A stretch of 64,000 nt of DNA from DATBLE01 sp963764565 (lineage in GTDB: Bacteria > Actinomycetota > Thermoleophilia > Gaiellales > Gaiellaceae): assembly GCA_963764565.1 (NCBI GenBank), contig CAVXTD010000013.1, positions 58,666-122,665 of the forward strand, in the 5' to 3' direction. How positions within the stretch are numbered: position 1 is the first letter of the stretch; each line of letters starts with the position of its first letter. The notes under the pieces were generated by a model. That model was not told the origin of the DNA and searched no databases. It saw only the letters and a program-made list of their open reading frames with translations. Of this stretch, positions 18,216 to 27,463 are shown one piece after another. The translations under genes were made by a program, and so were the position numbers.

Positions 18216-19166
18216 ATGGCGATGCAGAGACCAGTGGCAGGCGAAACCCGCACTCTTCCCGAGCAGCCCACCCGGGCGCCGCTGGCGCGCTTCTACGAGG
18301 AAATGGTGACGATGCGGCGCTTCGAGGAGTCGCTGCTCGAGCTGTTCTCGGCCGGGAAGATCGACGGGACGGTGCACACCTACATCGGCCAGGAGGCAAA
18401 CGCCGTCGGCCTGATCGACCACCTGGAGCGCGAGCGCGACGTGATCGTCTCGAACCACCGCTGCCACGGGCATTACCTCGCGTTCACCGGCGACGCCGTC
18501 GGCCTGCTGCGCGAGGTGATGGGCAAGCAGGGCGGCGTCTGCGGCGGCAAGGGCGGCAGCCAGCACCTCTGCAACGGCAACTTCTACTCGAACGGCGTCC
18601 TCGGCAGCACCGTCCCGGTCGCGGCCGGAATGGCGCTCGCCGAGAAGCAGCGCCGCACGGGCGCCGTGACGGTCGCGTTCCTCGGCGACGGCACGCTCGG
18701 GCAGGGCGTGGTCTACGAGAGCCTCAACCTCGCCTCGCTCTGGCAGCTGCCGATCCTGTTCGTGGTCGAGAACAACTTCTACGCCCAGTCGACGCCGAGC
18801 CACCTCAACCTGGCCGGCCGGATCGCCGACCGCGGCGCCGCCTTCGGGATCGAGACGGAGGAGCTGAGCACCACCGACGTCACCGAGATCAACGCTGCCG
18901 CGGGGGAGATCGTCCCGAAGGTGCGCGAGGGCGGGCGCCCGTTCTTTCTCGTGCTCAACACCTACCGGTTCAGCCCGCACAGCAAGGGCGACGACAACCG
19001 CGACGAGGCGGAGATCGAGGACGCGCGTCAGCGCGACCCGCTCCTCGTCGCCGGCGCACGGCTGGCCGACGAGGAGCGCCGGTCGATCGACGAAGCCTGC
19101 GAGCAGCGCCTCGCCGACGTGATCAGGGCGGCCGAGGAGTCGCCGCCCGCGCTTCCCGATGAGTAG
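18216..19166 (+). CDS. 2-oxoacid dehydrogenase E1 component, alpha subunit
   Basis: Thiamine-diphosphate-dependent E1 alpha (pyruvate/acetoin dehydrogenase type), about 316 aa. The TPP motif is intact: FLGDGTLGQG to VVENNFYAQS. Other landmarks are GTVHTYIGQEANAVG, SNHRCHGHYLAFTGD and HSKGDDNRDEAEI. GTG 18189 is an alternative in-frame start; neither has a clear ribosome site. The stop overlaps the E1 beta ATG. It decarboxylates a 2-oxoacid and, with E1 beta, reductively acylates a lipoyl domain, here probably that of the next-but-one gene. Confidence 0.9.
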   Translation: MAMQRPVAGETRTLPEQPTRAPLARFYEEMVTMRRFEESLLELFSAGKIDGTVHTYIGQEANAVGLIDHLERERDVIVSNHRCHGHYLAFTGDAVGLLREVMGKQGGVCGGKGGSQHLCNGNFYSNGVLGSTVPVAAGMALAEKQRRTGAVTVAFLGDGTLGQGVVYESLNLASLWQLPILFVVENNFYAQSTPSHLNLAGRIADRGAAFGIETEELSTTDVTEINAAAGEIVPKVREGGRPFFLVLNTYRFSPHSKGDDNRDEAEIEDARQRDPLLVAGARLADEERRSIDEACEQRLADVIRAAEESPPALPDE

Positions 19167-20194
19167 CGCCGTCGCCGAAGAGCGCTGCGCCGGCGTCCTC
19201 AACGCGGCACTGACCGAGGCATTCGAGACCCGGGACGACGTGATCCTGCTGGGCGAGGACGTCCTCGACCCGTACGGCGGCGCCTTCAAGATCACCCGCG
19301 GACTGAGCACGCGCTGGCCCGACCGCGTGCTGACCACCCCGATCAGCGAGCCGTCCCTCTTCGGCGTCGCCGCCGGCCTGGCGATGCGGGGCCGGCGCCC
19401 GATCCTGGAGATCATGTTCGGCGACTTCATGGCGCTCGGCCTCGACCAGACGGTGAACGGGATCGGGAAGTTCCGCGAGATGTTCGACGACCAGGTGCGG
19501 CTGCCGCTCGTCGTCCGGACGCCGATGGGCGGCCGGCGCGGCTACGGCCCGACCCACAGCCAGTCGCTGGAGAAGCTGCTCATGGGCGTGCCCGGCATCT
19601 CGGTGGTCGCGCCCAGCGAGTGCCACGACCTCCGCGCGATGCTGCTTGCCGCGATCGACGACGAGAACCCGGTCTTCTTCATCGAGAACAAGCTGATGTA
19701 CGGCCGGCCGAACCGCCGCCCCGTCGACGGCCGCGTCGGCGAGTTCCACTGCGAGGAGGTCGGCGACGCCCTACCCCGCGCTCCGCTTCTCCGCCAACGG
19801 CTTCGCGAGCGCCTCGGCGACGATCGTCACCTACGGCGGGATGCTGCCGATCGCGCTCGAGGCGGCGGTCCGGCTGATCATCGAGGACGAGGTCTTCACC
19901 GAGGTGATCGCGCTCGGCCGGCTCCTTCCCCTCGACCTCGGACCCGTGCTCGAGTCGGTCGCCCGCACAGGCTCGCTCGTCACGCTCGAGGAGGGCACGC
20001 TGACGGCGGGCGTCGGCGCCGAGATCGCGGCCCGCGTCCAGAGCGAGGCGTGGGACGACCTGCGCCGGCCGGTGGAGCGCATCGCGGCACGCGACGGCAT
20101 CATCCCGGCGGCGCGCACGCTGGAGGACGCCGTCCTCCCCGGCGTCCAGGACGTCGTCCGAGCGATCACGGCTCTCGAGAGCATCAGGGGCTGA
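19159..20194 (+). CDS. 2-oxoacid dehydrogenase E1 component, beta subunit (frameshifted)
   Basis: Transketolase-like E1 beta, about 345 aa. Landmarks are LGEDVLDPYGGAFKITRGL, TTPISEPSLFGVAAGLAMRG, RTPMGGRRGYGPTHSQSLE, and the C-terminal IALGRLLPLDLGPVLESVARTG. The frame changes near 19771 (GDA then YPALRFSANGF), best explained by an extra C. It overlaps E1 alpha by 8 nt, and the next gene begins within 4 nt of its stop. Substrate specificity (pyruvate, branched-chain or another oxoacid) cannot be read from the sequence. Confidence 0.88.
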
Positions 20195-20197
20195 GCG

Positions 20198-21788
20198 CTG
20201 CTCGAGATCGTCCTCACGCGCGAAGACGCAAACAGCGAATCGGCAATTCTGGTCGAGTGGCTGGCCGACGACCGTCAGCCGGTCGCGAAGGGGCAGCCGG
20301 TCTGCGTCGTCGAGACGACGAAAGCGTCGATCGAGATCGAGTCGCCCGGAGACGGGACGCTTTGCCGGCTCTGCCGCGAGGGCGAGGAGGTCGAGCTCGG
20401 ACAAAGCGTCGGGCTCGTCGCCGAGAGCGCGGACGAGCTGGCCGCGATCGAGCAGGCGACGGAGTCGAAGCCGAAGGCCGAGCCTCAGTCTGGGAGGCCG
20501 AACGCGACCAAGAAGGCGATCGAGCTGGCGGAGGCCCACGGCGTCGATCTCGGCTCGATCGAGAAGGACGGCTTCATCACCGGCGAGGACGTCGAGGCGC
20601 TCGTCGCCGCGAAGGCGGCGGCTGCCCGGCCCGCGGCCGCAGCCGACCACCGGCTCGCCGGCACGTCGACCGAGGGCGTCACCCTCCCTGCCTCCTTCGG
20701 TCTGGACGACACCACCGGCCGCGTCGACGAAGCGTTCCTCGAGTCGCTTCGCACCGACCCGGAGACATTCCGCGCCCTTTCGTCTGAGGAGCGTTGCGCC
20801 GCCTACCGCGAGCACGGCGCCAGCATCGGCGCAGATGTCGAGCTCGGGGCGCGCGCGCTGATCGTCTCTCCGCAGATCGTGATCGGTGACGGTGTCACGA
20901 TCGGCGACGGCGCGCTCGTCCGCTGCCACGAGATCTTCGCCGCCGGCGCGCTGACGCAGTTCGGAGCCGGCTTCGAGCTCACGTGCCGCCGCGCCTACTT
21001 CGGCGAGAACGGCTACATCGGGCGCAGCGTCAGGATCGGCGGCGGCGGCAATCGCGATCCCTGGGCGACCTTCGCCGCCGGCGACCTCGTCTTCATCGGC
21101 GAGGAGGCGTTCATCAACCCGTGCCGGCCGGTCCTGATCGGGCGAGAGGTGTTCCTGACGATGCGGTCGATCATCGTCACCCACAACGTCGGGCACTCGC
21201 TGCTCGAGGGCTTCGAGAACCGCTTCGCGCCGGTCGTGCTCGAGGATCGCTCGCAGATCGGCATCGGCACGGTCGTCTACGCGGGCTGCCGCGTCGGGCG
21301 AGAGGCGATCGTCGCATCGAACTCGTACGTCGTCTCCGACATCCCGGCCGGCAAGCTGGCGGCGGGCGTGCCGGCCAAGGTCACCGGGTCGGCCTTTCAC
21401 CCGCTGTCCCGCGAGCGGCAGGGCCGGCTCCTCGAGCGGATGATCGACGAGCTTCGAGGAGCTGCTCGAGCTGCGGGGCGTCGACGCCTCGGCGCTCGCC
21501 GGGCCTACCCGCGGGATCGAGGTGCGCCACGACGGAGTGACGTCGCTCGTGCTCGCGGTCGAGAAGCTCGGACCGGGATTCGCCCCGCCGGAGGCCGACG
21601 GCGAGACCGTCGTGCTCACGCTCGAGCTCGCCGGCGAGCCGCCGCCCGGCTGCGCCGTGCTCGACCTCCTCGCCCGGCGCGTGCACGGCGACGGGGGCGT
21701 CATACTCGACTCCGTGCGCGAGTTCTGCCGCAAGCGCGGGGTCAGATTCGAGCCGGGGCCGTGGCGCTACTCGGGCGGGCTGGTGTGA
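20198..21788 (+). CDS. Lipoyl domain - E3-binding domain - LbH acyltransferase fusion (frameshifted)
   Basis: About 530 aa. Residues 1-80 form a lipoyl domain with the modifiable Lys in VVETTKASIEIESPGDG. Residues about 100-137 match a peripheral subunit-binding domain (ATKKAIELAEAHGVDLGSI, ITGEDVEALV). The usual E2 catalytic domain is absent. Instead a left-handed beta-helix acyltransferase follows (IGADVELGARALI, VTIGDGALV, IGIGTVVYAGCRVGREAIV, AGVPAKV; likely catalytic His in VTHNVGH). A C-terminal region of about 100 aa is unrecognised. No ATG or GTG precedes the lipoyl domain; CTG 20198 is proposed. A one-base insertion near 21449 shifts the frame. Confidence 0.85.
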
Positions 21789-23221
21789 TGCGGCGGCTGC
21801 CGCTCATCCTGCTCGCCGCGCTTGCGGTCGCAGGCTGCGGCGGTCAGACGGACGCGTTCCAGCACTTCCAGTCGCGCCCCGACCTGTCCCCGCCGGCGAT
21901 CACGGTGACCACCCCCGCCCACGGGACGGAGCCGGGCTACATCTTCATCGCGCCGAAGCCGGACGACTACCAGGCGGGGCCGATGATCCTGGACGACAGC
22001 GGGACGCTGGTCTGGTTCAAGCGTCTGGACACGCACGCGGTCACGGACTTCCGCGTCCAGCTCTACCGGGGAAAGCCCGTGCTGACCTGGTGGCGCGGTC
22101 GCGCGGTGATGGGGATCGGGAACGGCTACGACGTGATCGCCGACGACTCGTATCGCGAGATCGCGCGCGTCCACGCCGGCAATGGGCTCATCGCCGACGT
22201 CCACGAGTTCAAGCTCACGCCGCGGAACACGGCGCTGATCACCATCTATCACCGCGTTCCGGTCGACCTGTCGTCGGTCGGCGGCCCCCGGGAGGGAAAG
22301 ATCGAGGACGGCATCGTCCAGGAGGTGGAGATCCCGAGCGGCCGCGTCCTGTTCACCTGGCACAGCATGGCCGAGGTCGGTCTCGACGAGTCCTATTACC
22401 CGCCGCCCGACCCCAAGAAGGGAAAGGCGGCGGCGCCCTACGACTACTTCCACATCAACTCGGTCGACGAGGACGCCGACGGGAACCTGCTCGTCTCGGG
22501 GCGGAACACCCATACGCTCTACAAGATCGACCGCAGCACCGGCAAGATCGCCTGGCGGCTCGGCGGCAAGAAGAGCGACTTCACGATGGGGCCGGGAACG
22601 AACTTCGGCTGGCAGCACGACGCGCGCTGGCGCCCTGACGGGACGATCTCGCTCTTCGACAACGAGGCCAACCCGCCGCTGGCGAAGCAGTCGCGCGGGC
22701 TCGTCCTGCGCGTCGACGAGGCGGCACGAACGGTCGAGCTCGTCCGCGCCTACACCCATCCCGCCCCGCTGCTCTCGGGCAGCCAGGGCAACGTCCAGTA
22801 CCTGCCGGACGGCCACGTCTTCGTCGGCTGGGGTGCGAACCCGAACTTCACCGAGTTCGACGCCGAAGGACGGGTCGTCTTCGACGCGCACTTCACGACG
22901 CTGGCCGACTCCTACCGGGCGTACCGCCTCCCCTGGAGCGGTCATCCGCAGGAGCCCCCCGCGCTCGCCGTCCGCACCGACCGGCGGGGCCGCGTGACCG
23001 CCTATGCGAGCTGGAACGGCGCCACCGACGTCGCGCGCTGGCAGGTCGTCGCCGGTCCCGACGCCGAGCATCTGCACGAGGTCGTCACCGTCGAGAAGAG
23101 CGGATTCGAGACCGCGATCGACCTCGGCTACCTGCTCGACCGGTACGTCGCCGTCCGAGCGCTCGACGCGAACGGCGTCCGCCTCGGAGCCTCACCGGCC
23201 GAGCAGCGCCCCTCCCGCTGA
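21788..23221 (+). CDS. Arylsulfotransferase-family lipoprotein
   Basis: 477 aa. Lipoprotein signal with lipobox LAVAGCGG. The body resembles arylsulfotransferase (ASST, PF14269-type) beta-propellers: HEFKLTPRNTALITIYHR, DYFHINSVDEDADGNLLVSGRNTHTLYKID, FGWQHDARWRPDGTISLFDN. Such proteins act outside the membrane, though many actinobacterial members have no tested activity. The ATG overlaps the previous stop by one base (TGATG), so it is coupled to the E1/LbH operon. A sulfate-transfer role would pair with the sulfatase-like gene upstream (inference). Confidence 0.8.
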   Translation: MRRLPLILLAALAVAGCGGQTDAFQHFQSRPDLSPPAITVTTPAHGTEPGYIFIAPKPDDYQAGPMILDDSGTLVWFKRLDTHAVTDFRVQLYRGKPVLTWWRGRAVMGIGNGYDVIADDSYREIARVHAGNGLIADVHEFKLTPRNTALITIYHRVPVDLSSVGGPREGKIEDGIVQEVEIPSGRVLFTWHSMAEVGLDESYYPPPDPKKGKAAAPYDYFHINSVDEDADGNLLVSGRNTHTLYKIDRSTGKIAWRLGGKKSDFTMGPGTNFGWQHDARWRPDGTISLFDNEANPPLAKQSRGLVLRVDEAARTVELVRAYTHPAPLLSGSQGNVQYLPDGHVFVGWGANPNFTEFDAEGRVVFDAHFTTLADSYRAYRLPWSGHPQEPPALAVRTDRRGRVTAYASWNGATDVARWQVVAGPDAEHLHEVVTVEKSGFETAIDLGYLLDRYVAVRALDANGVRLGASPAEQRPSR

Positions 23222-23248
23222 GCCGGGCGACATCCGGCCCACCTTCAA

Positions 23249-24178
23249 TCAGACCGCATCGAGTTGGGCCATCTCGTTCGGCTGCAGCTCGAGCTCGGCC
23301 ATGGGCAGGAGCTCCGCTAGCTGCTCCGGTGTACGGGCACTCGCGATCGGCGCAACAACGGAGGGCTTTGCGAGCAGCCACGCGAGCGCGACGGCGGCCA
23401 CACTCACCTCGTGATTCGCCGCGATCTCGTCGAGGGCGGCGAGGACGGCGATCCCCCGCGTATCCAAGTAGGCGGCAGCGCCCTCACTGCGTGGGCTGTC
23501 CACGGGCTTGGCACCCGGCCGGTACTTCCCGGTCAGGAACCCCATCGCAAGCGAAAAGTACGGGAGGCAGGCGAGGCCTTTGTCGGCGCAGAGCGGCTCG
23601 AGCTCGTGCTCGTAGCCACGCTCGAGGAGGTTGTAGTGCGGCTGTAGCGCGACGTACGAGGCCAGCCCTTCGCGGGCACTGACCTCGAGTGCTTCGGCCA
23701 GCCGGGGACGCTCGTAGTTGGAGGCTGCGATGTATCTGACCTTGCCCGCCCGCACGAGATCGTCGAACGCTCCGAGCGTCTCCTCGAGTGGAATGTCAGG
23801 GTTGTCGTCGCCGTGTGCGTAGTAGAGATCGATGTAATCGGTCTGAAGCCTGCGGAGCGAGTCCTCGGCCGCCTGCAGGATTGTCGCCGCATGAAGGTCG
23901 CTCTTGCCCGGCATCCTGCCGACCTTCGTCGCCACGACGATGTGGTTCCGGTTGCCACGGGCGGCCAGCCAGGCGCCGATGATCTGCTCCGACTCTCCTC
24001 CCGAGTGACCGGGGACCCAGGCGGAGTAGGAGTCGGCGGAGTCGACGAAGTTGCCACCCGCCGCCGCGTAGGCGTCGAGGACTGCGAACGAGTTGGCCTC
24101 GTCGGCCGTCCAGCCAAAGACATTCCCGCCCAGGCAAAGCGGGAACACGTCGAGGTCGGTCTGACCAAGTGCAGCCAC
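23249..24178 (-). CDS. Aldo/keto reductase
   Basis: 309 aa NADPH-dependent oxidoreductase with a TIM-barrel fold. The catalytic tetrad is recognisable: Asp and Tyr in FVDSADSYSAW, Lys in ATKVGRMPG, His in LYYAHGDDN. NADP-binding residues lie in IASARTPEQLAELL. TATGGT lies 6 nt upstream of the GTG start (24185-24190 on the plus strand), a leaderless promoter. It converges on the arylsulfotransferase gene. Confidence 0.92.
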   Translation of the reverse strand: MAALGQTDLDVFPLCLGGNVFGWTADEANSFAVLDAYAAAGGNFVDSADSYSAWVPGHSGGESEQIIGAWLAARGNRNHIVVATKVGRMPGKSDLHAATILQAAEDSLRRLQTDYIDLYYAHGDDNPDIPLEETLGAFDDLVRAGKVRYIAASNYERPRLAEALEVSAREGLASYVALQPHYNLLERGYEHELEPLCADKGLACLPYFSLAMGFLTGKYRPGAKPVDSPRSEGAAAYLDTRGIAVLAALDEIAANHEVSVAAVALAWLLAKPSVVAPIASARTPEQLAELLPMAELELQPNEMAQLDAV

Positions 24179-24303
24179 CCCTCGACCATAGACGATGTCA
24201 AGCCGATCGCTGGTTGACTACCCGCGGCAACTAACACGCGTACGTGTCCTCGAGGTCGGCGCTGTCGGCGCCGCCGACGATCCGGGCGACGGCCCGGTGG
24301 CGC

Positions 24304-25093
24304 CTACTCGCCCTGCCAGGTCGGCTCGCGCTTCTCGAGAAACGCGCCCATCCCCTCCTGGGCGTCCGCCTGCTGCGCGTTCGTCGCCATGACGCCCTTC
24401 GTCAGGCCGTAGGCGCCGGTCTCGTCGAGATCGATCTGGTCGTAGAACGCGCGCTTGCCGGTCGCGATCGTCATCGGGCTCGAGCGCGCGATCGCGGCGA
24501 CGAGCCCGGCGACCGAGTCGTCGAGTTGCTCGGCCGGAACGACCCGGTTGATCAGCCCCCATTCGAGCGCCGTGGCGGCGTCGATCGGATCGCCGGTCAG
24601 CAGCAACTCGAGCGCGCGCTTGCGGCCGACCGCACGTGAGACCGGCACCATCGGCGTCGAGCAGAACAGACCGATCTTCACGCCCGGAGTGGCGAAGCGC
24701 GTCCCCTCGGCGGCGACGGCAAGGTCGCAGGCGGCAACAAGTTGGCAGCCCGCAGCAGTGGCGATTCCGTGCACCTTGGCGATCACGGGCTGCCTGACCC
24801 GGTGGATCGTCTCCATCATCACCGTGCAGCATCTCGAACAGCTCCTGGTAGAAGGCCTCCTCCCGGTCGATCATCTCGCCGAGGTCGTGGCCGGCGGAGA
24901 AGGCAGGCCCCGCACCCTCGATCACGATCGCGCGCGCCGGGCTCTCGCCTGCCACGCGGAGCGCCTCGATCACCTCCTGCATCAGCTCGAGGCTGAGGGC
25001 GTTGCGCTTCTCGGGACGGTGCAACGTGATCGTGGCGGCCGGCCCGTCCTCGGTCAGGCGGATGTTGCTGAACCCGGTCGCGGGTGCGGCCAT
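24304..25093 (-). CDS. Enoyl-CoA hydratase/isomerase (frameshifted)
   Basis: Crotonase-fold protein, about 263 aa. Landmarks are TITLHRPEKRNALSLELM, oxyanion-hole region GPAFSAGHDLGEM, and KVHGIATAAGCQLVAACDLAVA. The usual Glu pair is not obvious, so hydratase versus isomerase is unresolved. The N-terminal and C-terminal parts are in different frames joined near 24828. The ATG at 25093 has TACTCT 7 nt upstream. It diverges from the acyl-CoA ligase with only about 21 bp between the start codons, suggesting co-regulation in fatty-acid or carboxylate degradation. Confidence 0.88.
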
Positions 25094-25096
25094 GCG

Positions 25097-25106
25097 CTCT
25101 AGAGTA
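25097..25106. promoter_or_regulatory. Compact divergent promoter (overlapping -10 elements)
   Basis: The palindrome CTCTAGAG (25097-25104) embeds a -10 for each direction: TACTCT on the minus strand, 7 nt before the hydratase ATG, and TAGAGT on the plus strand (25100-25105), 9 nt before the ligase CTG. Both transcripts would be leaderless or nearly so. Confidence 0.45.
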
Positions 25107-25114
25107 GCGCCACC

Positions 25115-26663
25115 CTGGAACAGCTCCACCTCTCGCCGCTGACGCCGCTCTCCTTCCTGGAACGCAGCGCGCTGGCGTTTCCGAAGCGAACGGCGGTCGT
25201 CGACGGCGATACACGCCTGACCTGGGCCGAGCTCCGCGAGCGAGCGCGACGGCTCGCGCTCGCGTTGCAGGAGGCAGGGATCGAGCACGGCGACCGCGTC
25301 GCCTTCCTCGCCCCGAATGTCACTTCGCTGCTCGAGGCGCACTTCGGCGTCCCGCGCGCAGGCGGCGTGCTGGTCGCGATCAACACGCGGCTGATGCCCG
25401 AGGAGATCGCCTACATCCTCGAACACTCGGGGGCGCGCATCCTCGTCGTTCACGAGTCGCTCGCGCACCTCGTCGAGGGCGCGGCGGTCGAGCGCGTGAT
25501 CGTCTGCGGCGCAGCCGGCGACTACGAGGCGTTCCTCGCGTCGGCCGGCGCCGGCGAGCCGGAGCACCGGCTCGAGGGCGAGGACGATGCGATCTCGATC
25601 AACTACACGAGCGGCACGACCGGCCGGCCGAAGGGGGTCGTCTACACGCACAGGGGCGCCTACCTGAACGCCCTTTCGGAAGCGCTGCACGCGGGGCTCG
25701 ACTCGCGCTCCGTCTACCTGTGGACGCTGCCGATGTTCCACTGCAACGGCTGGTGCTTCACCTGGGCGGTAACCGCCGTCGGCGCGACCCACGTGTGCCT
25801 GCCGAAGGTCGACCCCCCGCTCGTCTGGCAGCTGATCGAGGATGAGGGAGTCACGCATCTGAACGGCGCGCCGACCGTGCTGGTCATGCTCGCCTCCGAC
25901 CCGGCCGCGAGAGCGCTCGCACGGCCGGTGCAGATCACGACCGCCGGAGCCCCGCCCCCGCCTGCTGTCATCGAGCGCACCGAGGCGCTCGGCTTCCGGA
26001 TCAACCACGTCTACGGCCTGACCGAGACGTACGGGCCGATCACGATCTGCGAGTGGAACCCCGACTGGGACGGCCTCGACGCCGAGCAGCGGGCCCGGCT
26101 GAAGGCCCGCCAGGGGCTGCACATGGTCACCGCCGACCTCGTCCGCGTCGTGGACGCCGACCTGCGTGACGTTCCCGCCGACGGCGAGACGCAGGGCGAG
26201 GTGGTCATGCGGGGCAACGGCGTGATGAAGGGCTACTTCGCCGACGAGGCCGCGACGGCGGAGGCCTTCCGCGGCGGCTGGTTCCACTCCGGCGACATCG
26301 GGGTGATGCACCCGGACGGGTACGTCGAGCTCCGCGACCGCGCCAAAGACATCATCATCTCGGGCGGCGAGAACATCTCGACGATCGAGGTCGAGCAGGC
26401 GCTGGTCCGCCACCCCGACGTACTCGAGGCCGCCGTCGTCGCGATCCGCGCACGAGAAGTGGGGCGAGCGCCCGAAGGGCTTTGTCACGGTGCGCCCGGG
26501 CGCGACGCTGAGCGCCGAGGAGCTGATCGCGTTCGCGCGGGAGACGCTGCCCGGCTTCAAGGCACCGGACGAGATCGAGTTCGGCGACCTGCCGAAGACC
26601 TCGACGGGCAAGGTGAAGAAGTACGAGCTGCGCGAGCGGGAGCGCACCCGGCGTGCTCGGTGA
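25115..26663 (+). CDS. Acyl-CoA synthetase (AMP-forming, frameshifted)
   Basis: ANL-superfamily fatty-acid or carboxylate CoA ligase, about 515 aa. P-loop INYTSGTTGRPKGVVYTH, adenylate motif NHVYGLTETYGP, hinge ELRDRAKDIIISGGENIS, and catalytic Lys in KTSTGKVKKYELRE. The frame changes near 26448; removing one G restores AIPHEKWGERPKGF. No ATG, GTG or TTG precedes the conserved N-terminus (EQLHLSPLTPLSFLERSA), so CTG 25115 is proposed. The closest relatives are short/medium-chain ligases, but specificity is not determinable. Confidence 0.88.
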
Positions 26664-26781
26664 AAGACCGCCGATCTGCCCCGTCTGCGGCGTGACGATG
26701 GTGCCGGCCGAGCTGAGCGCGCATCCCGACCAGGACCGCGACTGGGTCTGTCTCGAGTGCGAGGAGACCGAAGGCGGGTAG
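26653..26781 (+). CDS. Small zinc-ribbon-like protein
   Basis: 42 aa: GTG 26653 overlaps the last 11 nt of the ligase in another frame. Two Cys pairs, ICPVCGVTM and VCLECEE, are spaced like a zinc ribbon, with a short acidic C-terminus. No function is known. Overlap with the ligase suggests translational coupling and perhaps an accessory or regulatory role. Confidence 0.55.
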   Translation: MLGERPPICPVCGVTMVPAELSAHPDQDRDWVCLECEETEGG

Positions 26782-26856
26782 CGAGCCTCTCCCGGCTTGA
26801 CGGGTTGACCGCCCTGGCCGAGAATTGCGTCTTCCCACCCGCCGAAGGAGGCCGGC

Positions 26857-27459
26857 ATGTCCTGGAAGCTGAAAGGGAGCTACGTCGAGACGTGCTCCTG
26901 CGACCTGATCTGCCCCTGCAACGCGTCGTTCGACCACGGTGCCACGTACGACTACTGCCGCGTCACGCTCGTCTTCAGCATCGAGGAGGGCGAGATCGAG
27001 GGCACCGACGTCGGCGGCCTCAAGGTCGCGGCGATCGCCGACACCCCCAAGGTGATGACCGACGGGAACTGGCGCCTCGGCATGTTCATCGACGACCAGG
27101 CGACCGACGAGCAGGCGGAGAAGCTCACCGCCGTCTTCGGCGGACAACTCGGCGGCCCGATGGAAGCCCTCGGCCCGCTCATCGGCGAGATGCTGGGAGT
27201 GGAGCGCGCGCCGATCGAGGTCGTCGACGACGGCACGCGGCACAGCGTCCGCATCGGCGACGCGATCGACTTCGAGATCGAGGACATCGTCCCCTTCGGT
27301 ATCGAGACCGGTGAGCCGGTTCGCCTCGTCGGCATGTTCCATCCGGCGGGCTCGGCGCTCACGGTCGCCGAGGCGACGCGCTCCAGGATCAACGCGTTCG
27401 GGATCGAGTACGAGGGCAAGACGGGCCTCTCGACCTCCGAGTTCTCCTGGGCCGCCTGA
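26857..27459 (+). CDS. DUF1326 family protein
   Basis: 200 aa soluble protein. Cys-rich N-terminus ETCSCDLICPCNA, then the family body (YCRVTLVF, NWRLGMFIDDQATDEQ, FGGQLGGPM). A good GGAGG precedes the ATG. DUF1326 genes commonly neighbour DUF2182 membrane proteins, as here (next gene, 4 nt away). Function is uncharacterised; the CxC/CxxC cluster suggests metal binding. Confidence 0.88.
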   Translation: MSWKLKGSYVETCSCDLICPCNASFDHGATYDYCRVTLVFSIEEGEIEGTDVGGLKVAAIADTPKVMTDGNWRLGMFIDDQATDEQAEKLTAVFGGQLGGPMEALGPLIGEMLGVERAPIEVVDDGTRHSVRIGDAIDFEIEDIVPFGIETGEPVRLVGMFHPAGSALTVAEATRSRINAFGIEYEGKTGLSTSEFSWAA

Positions 27460-27463
27460 GCGC

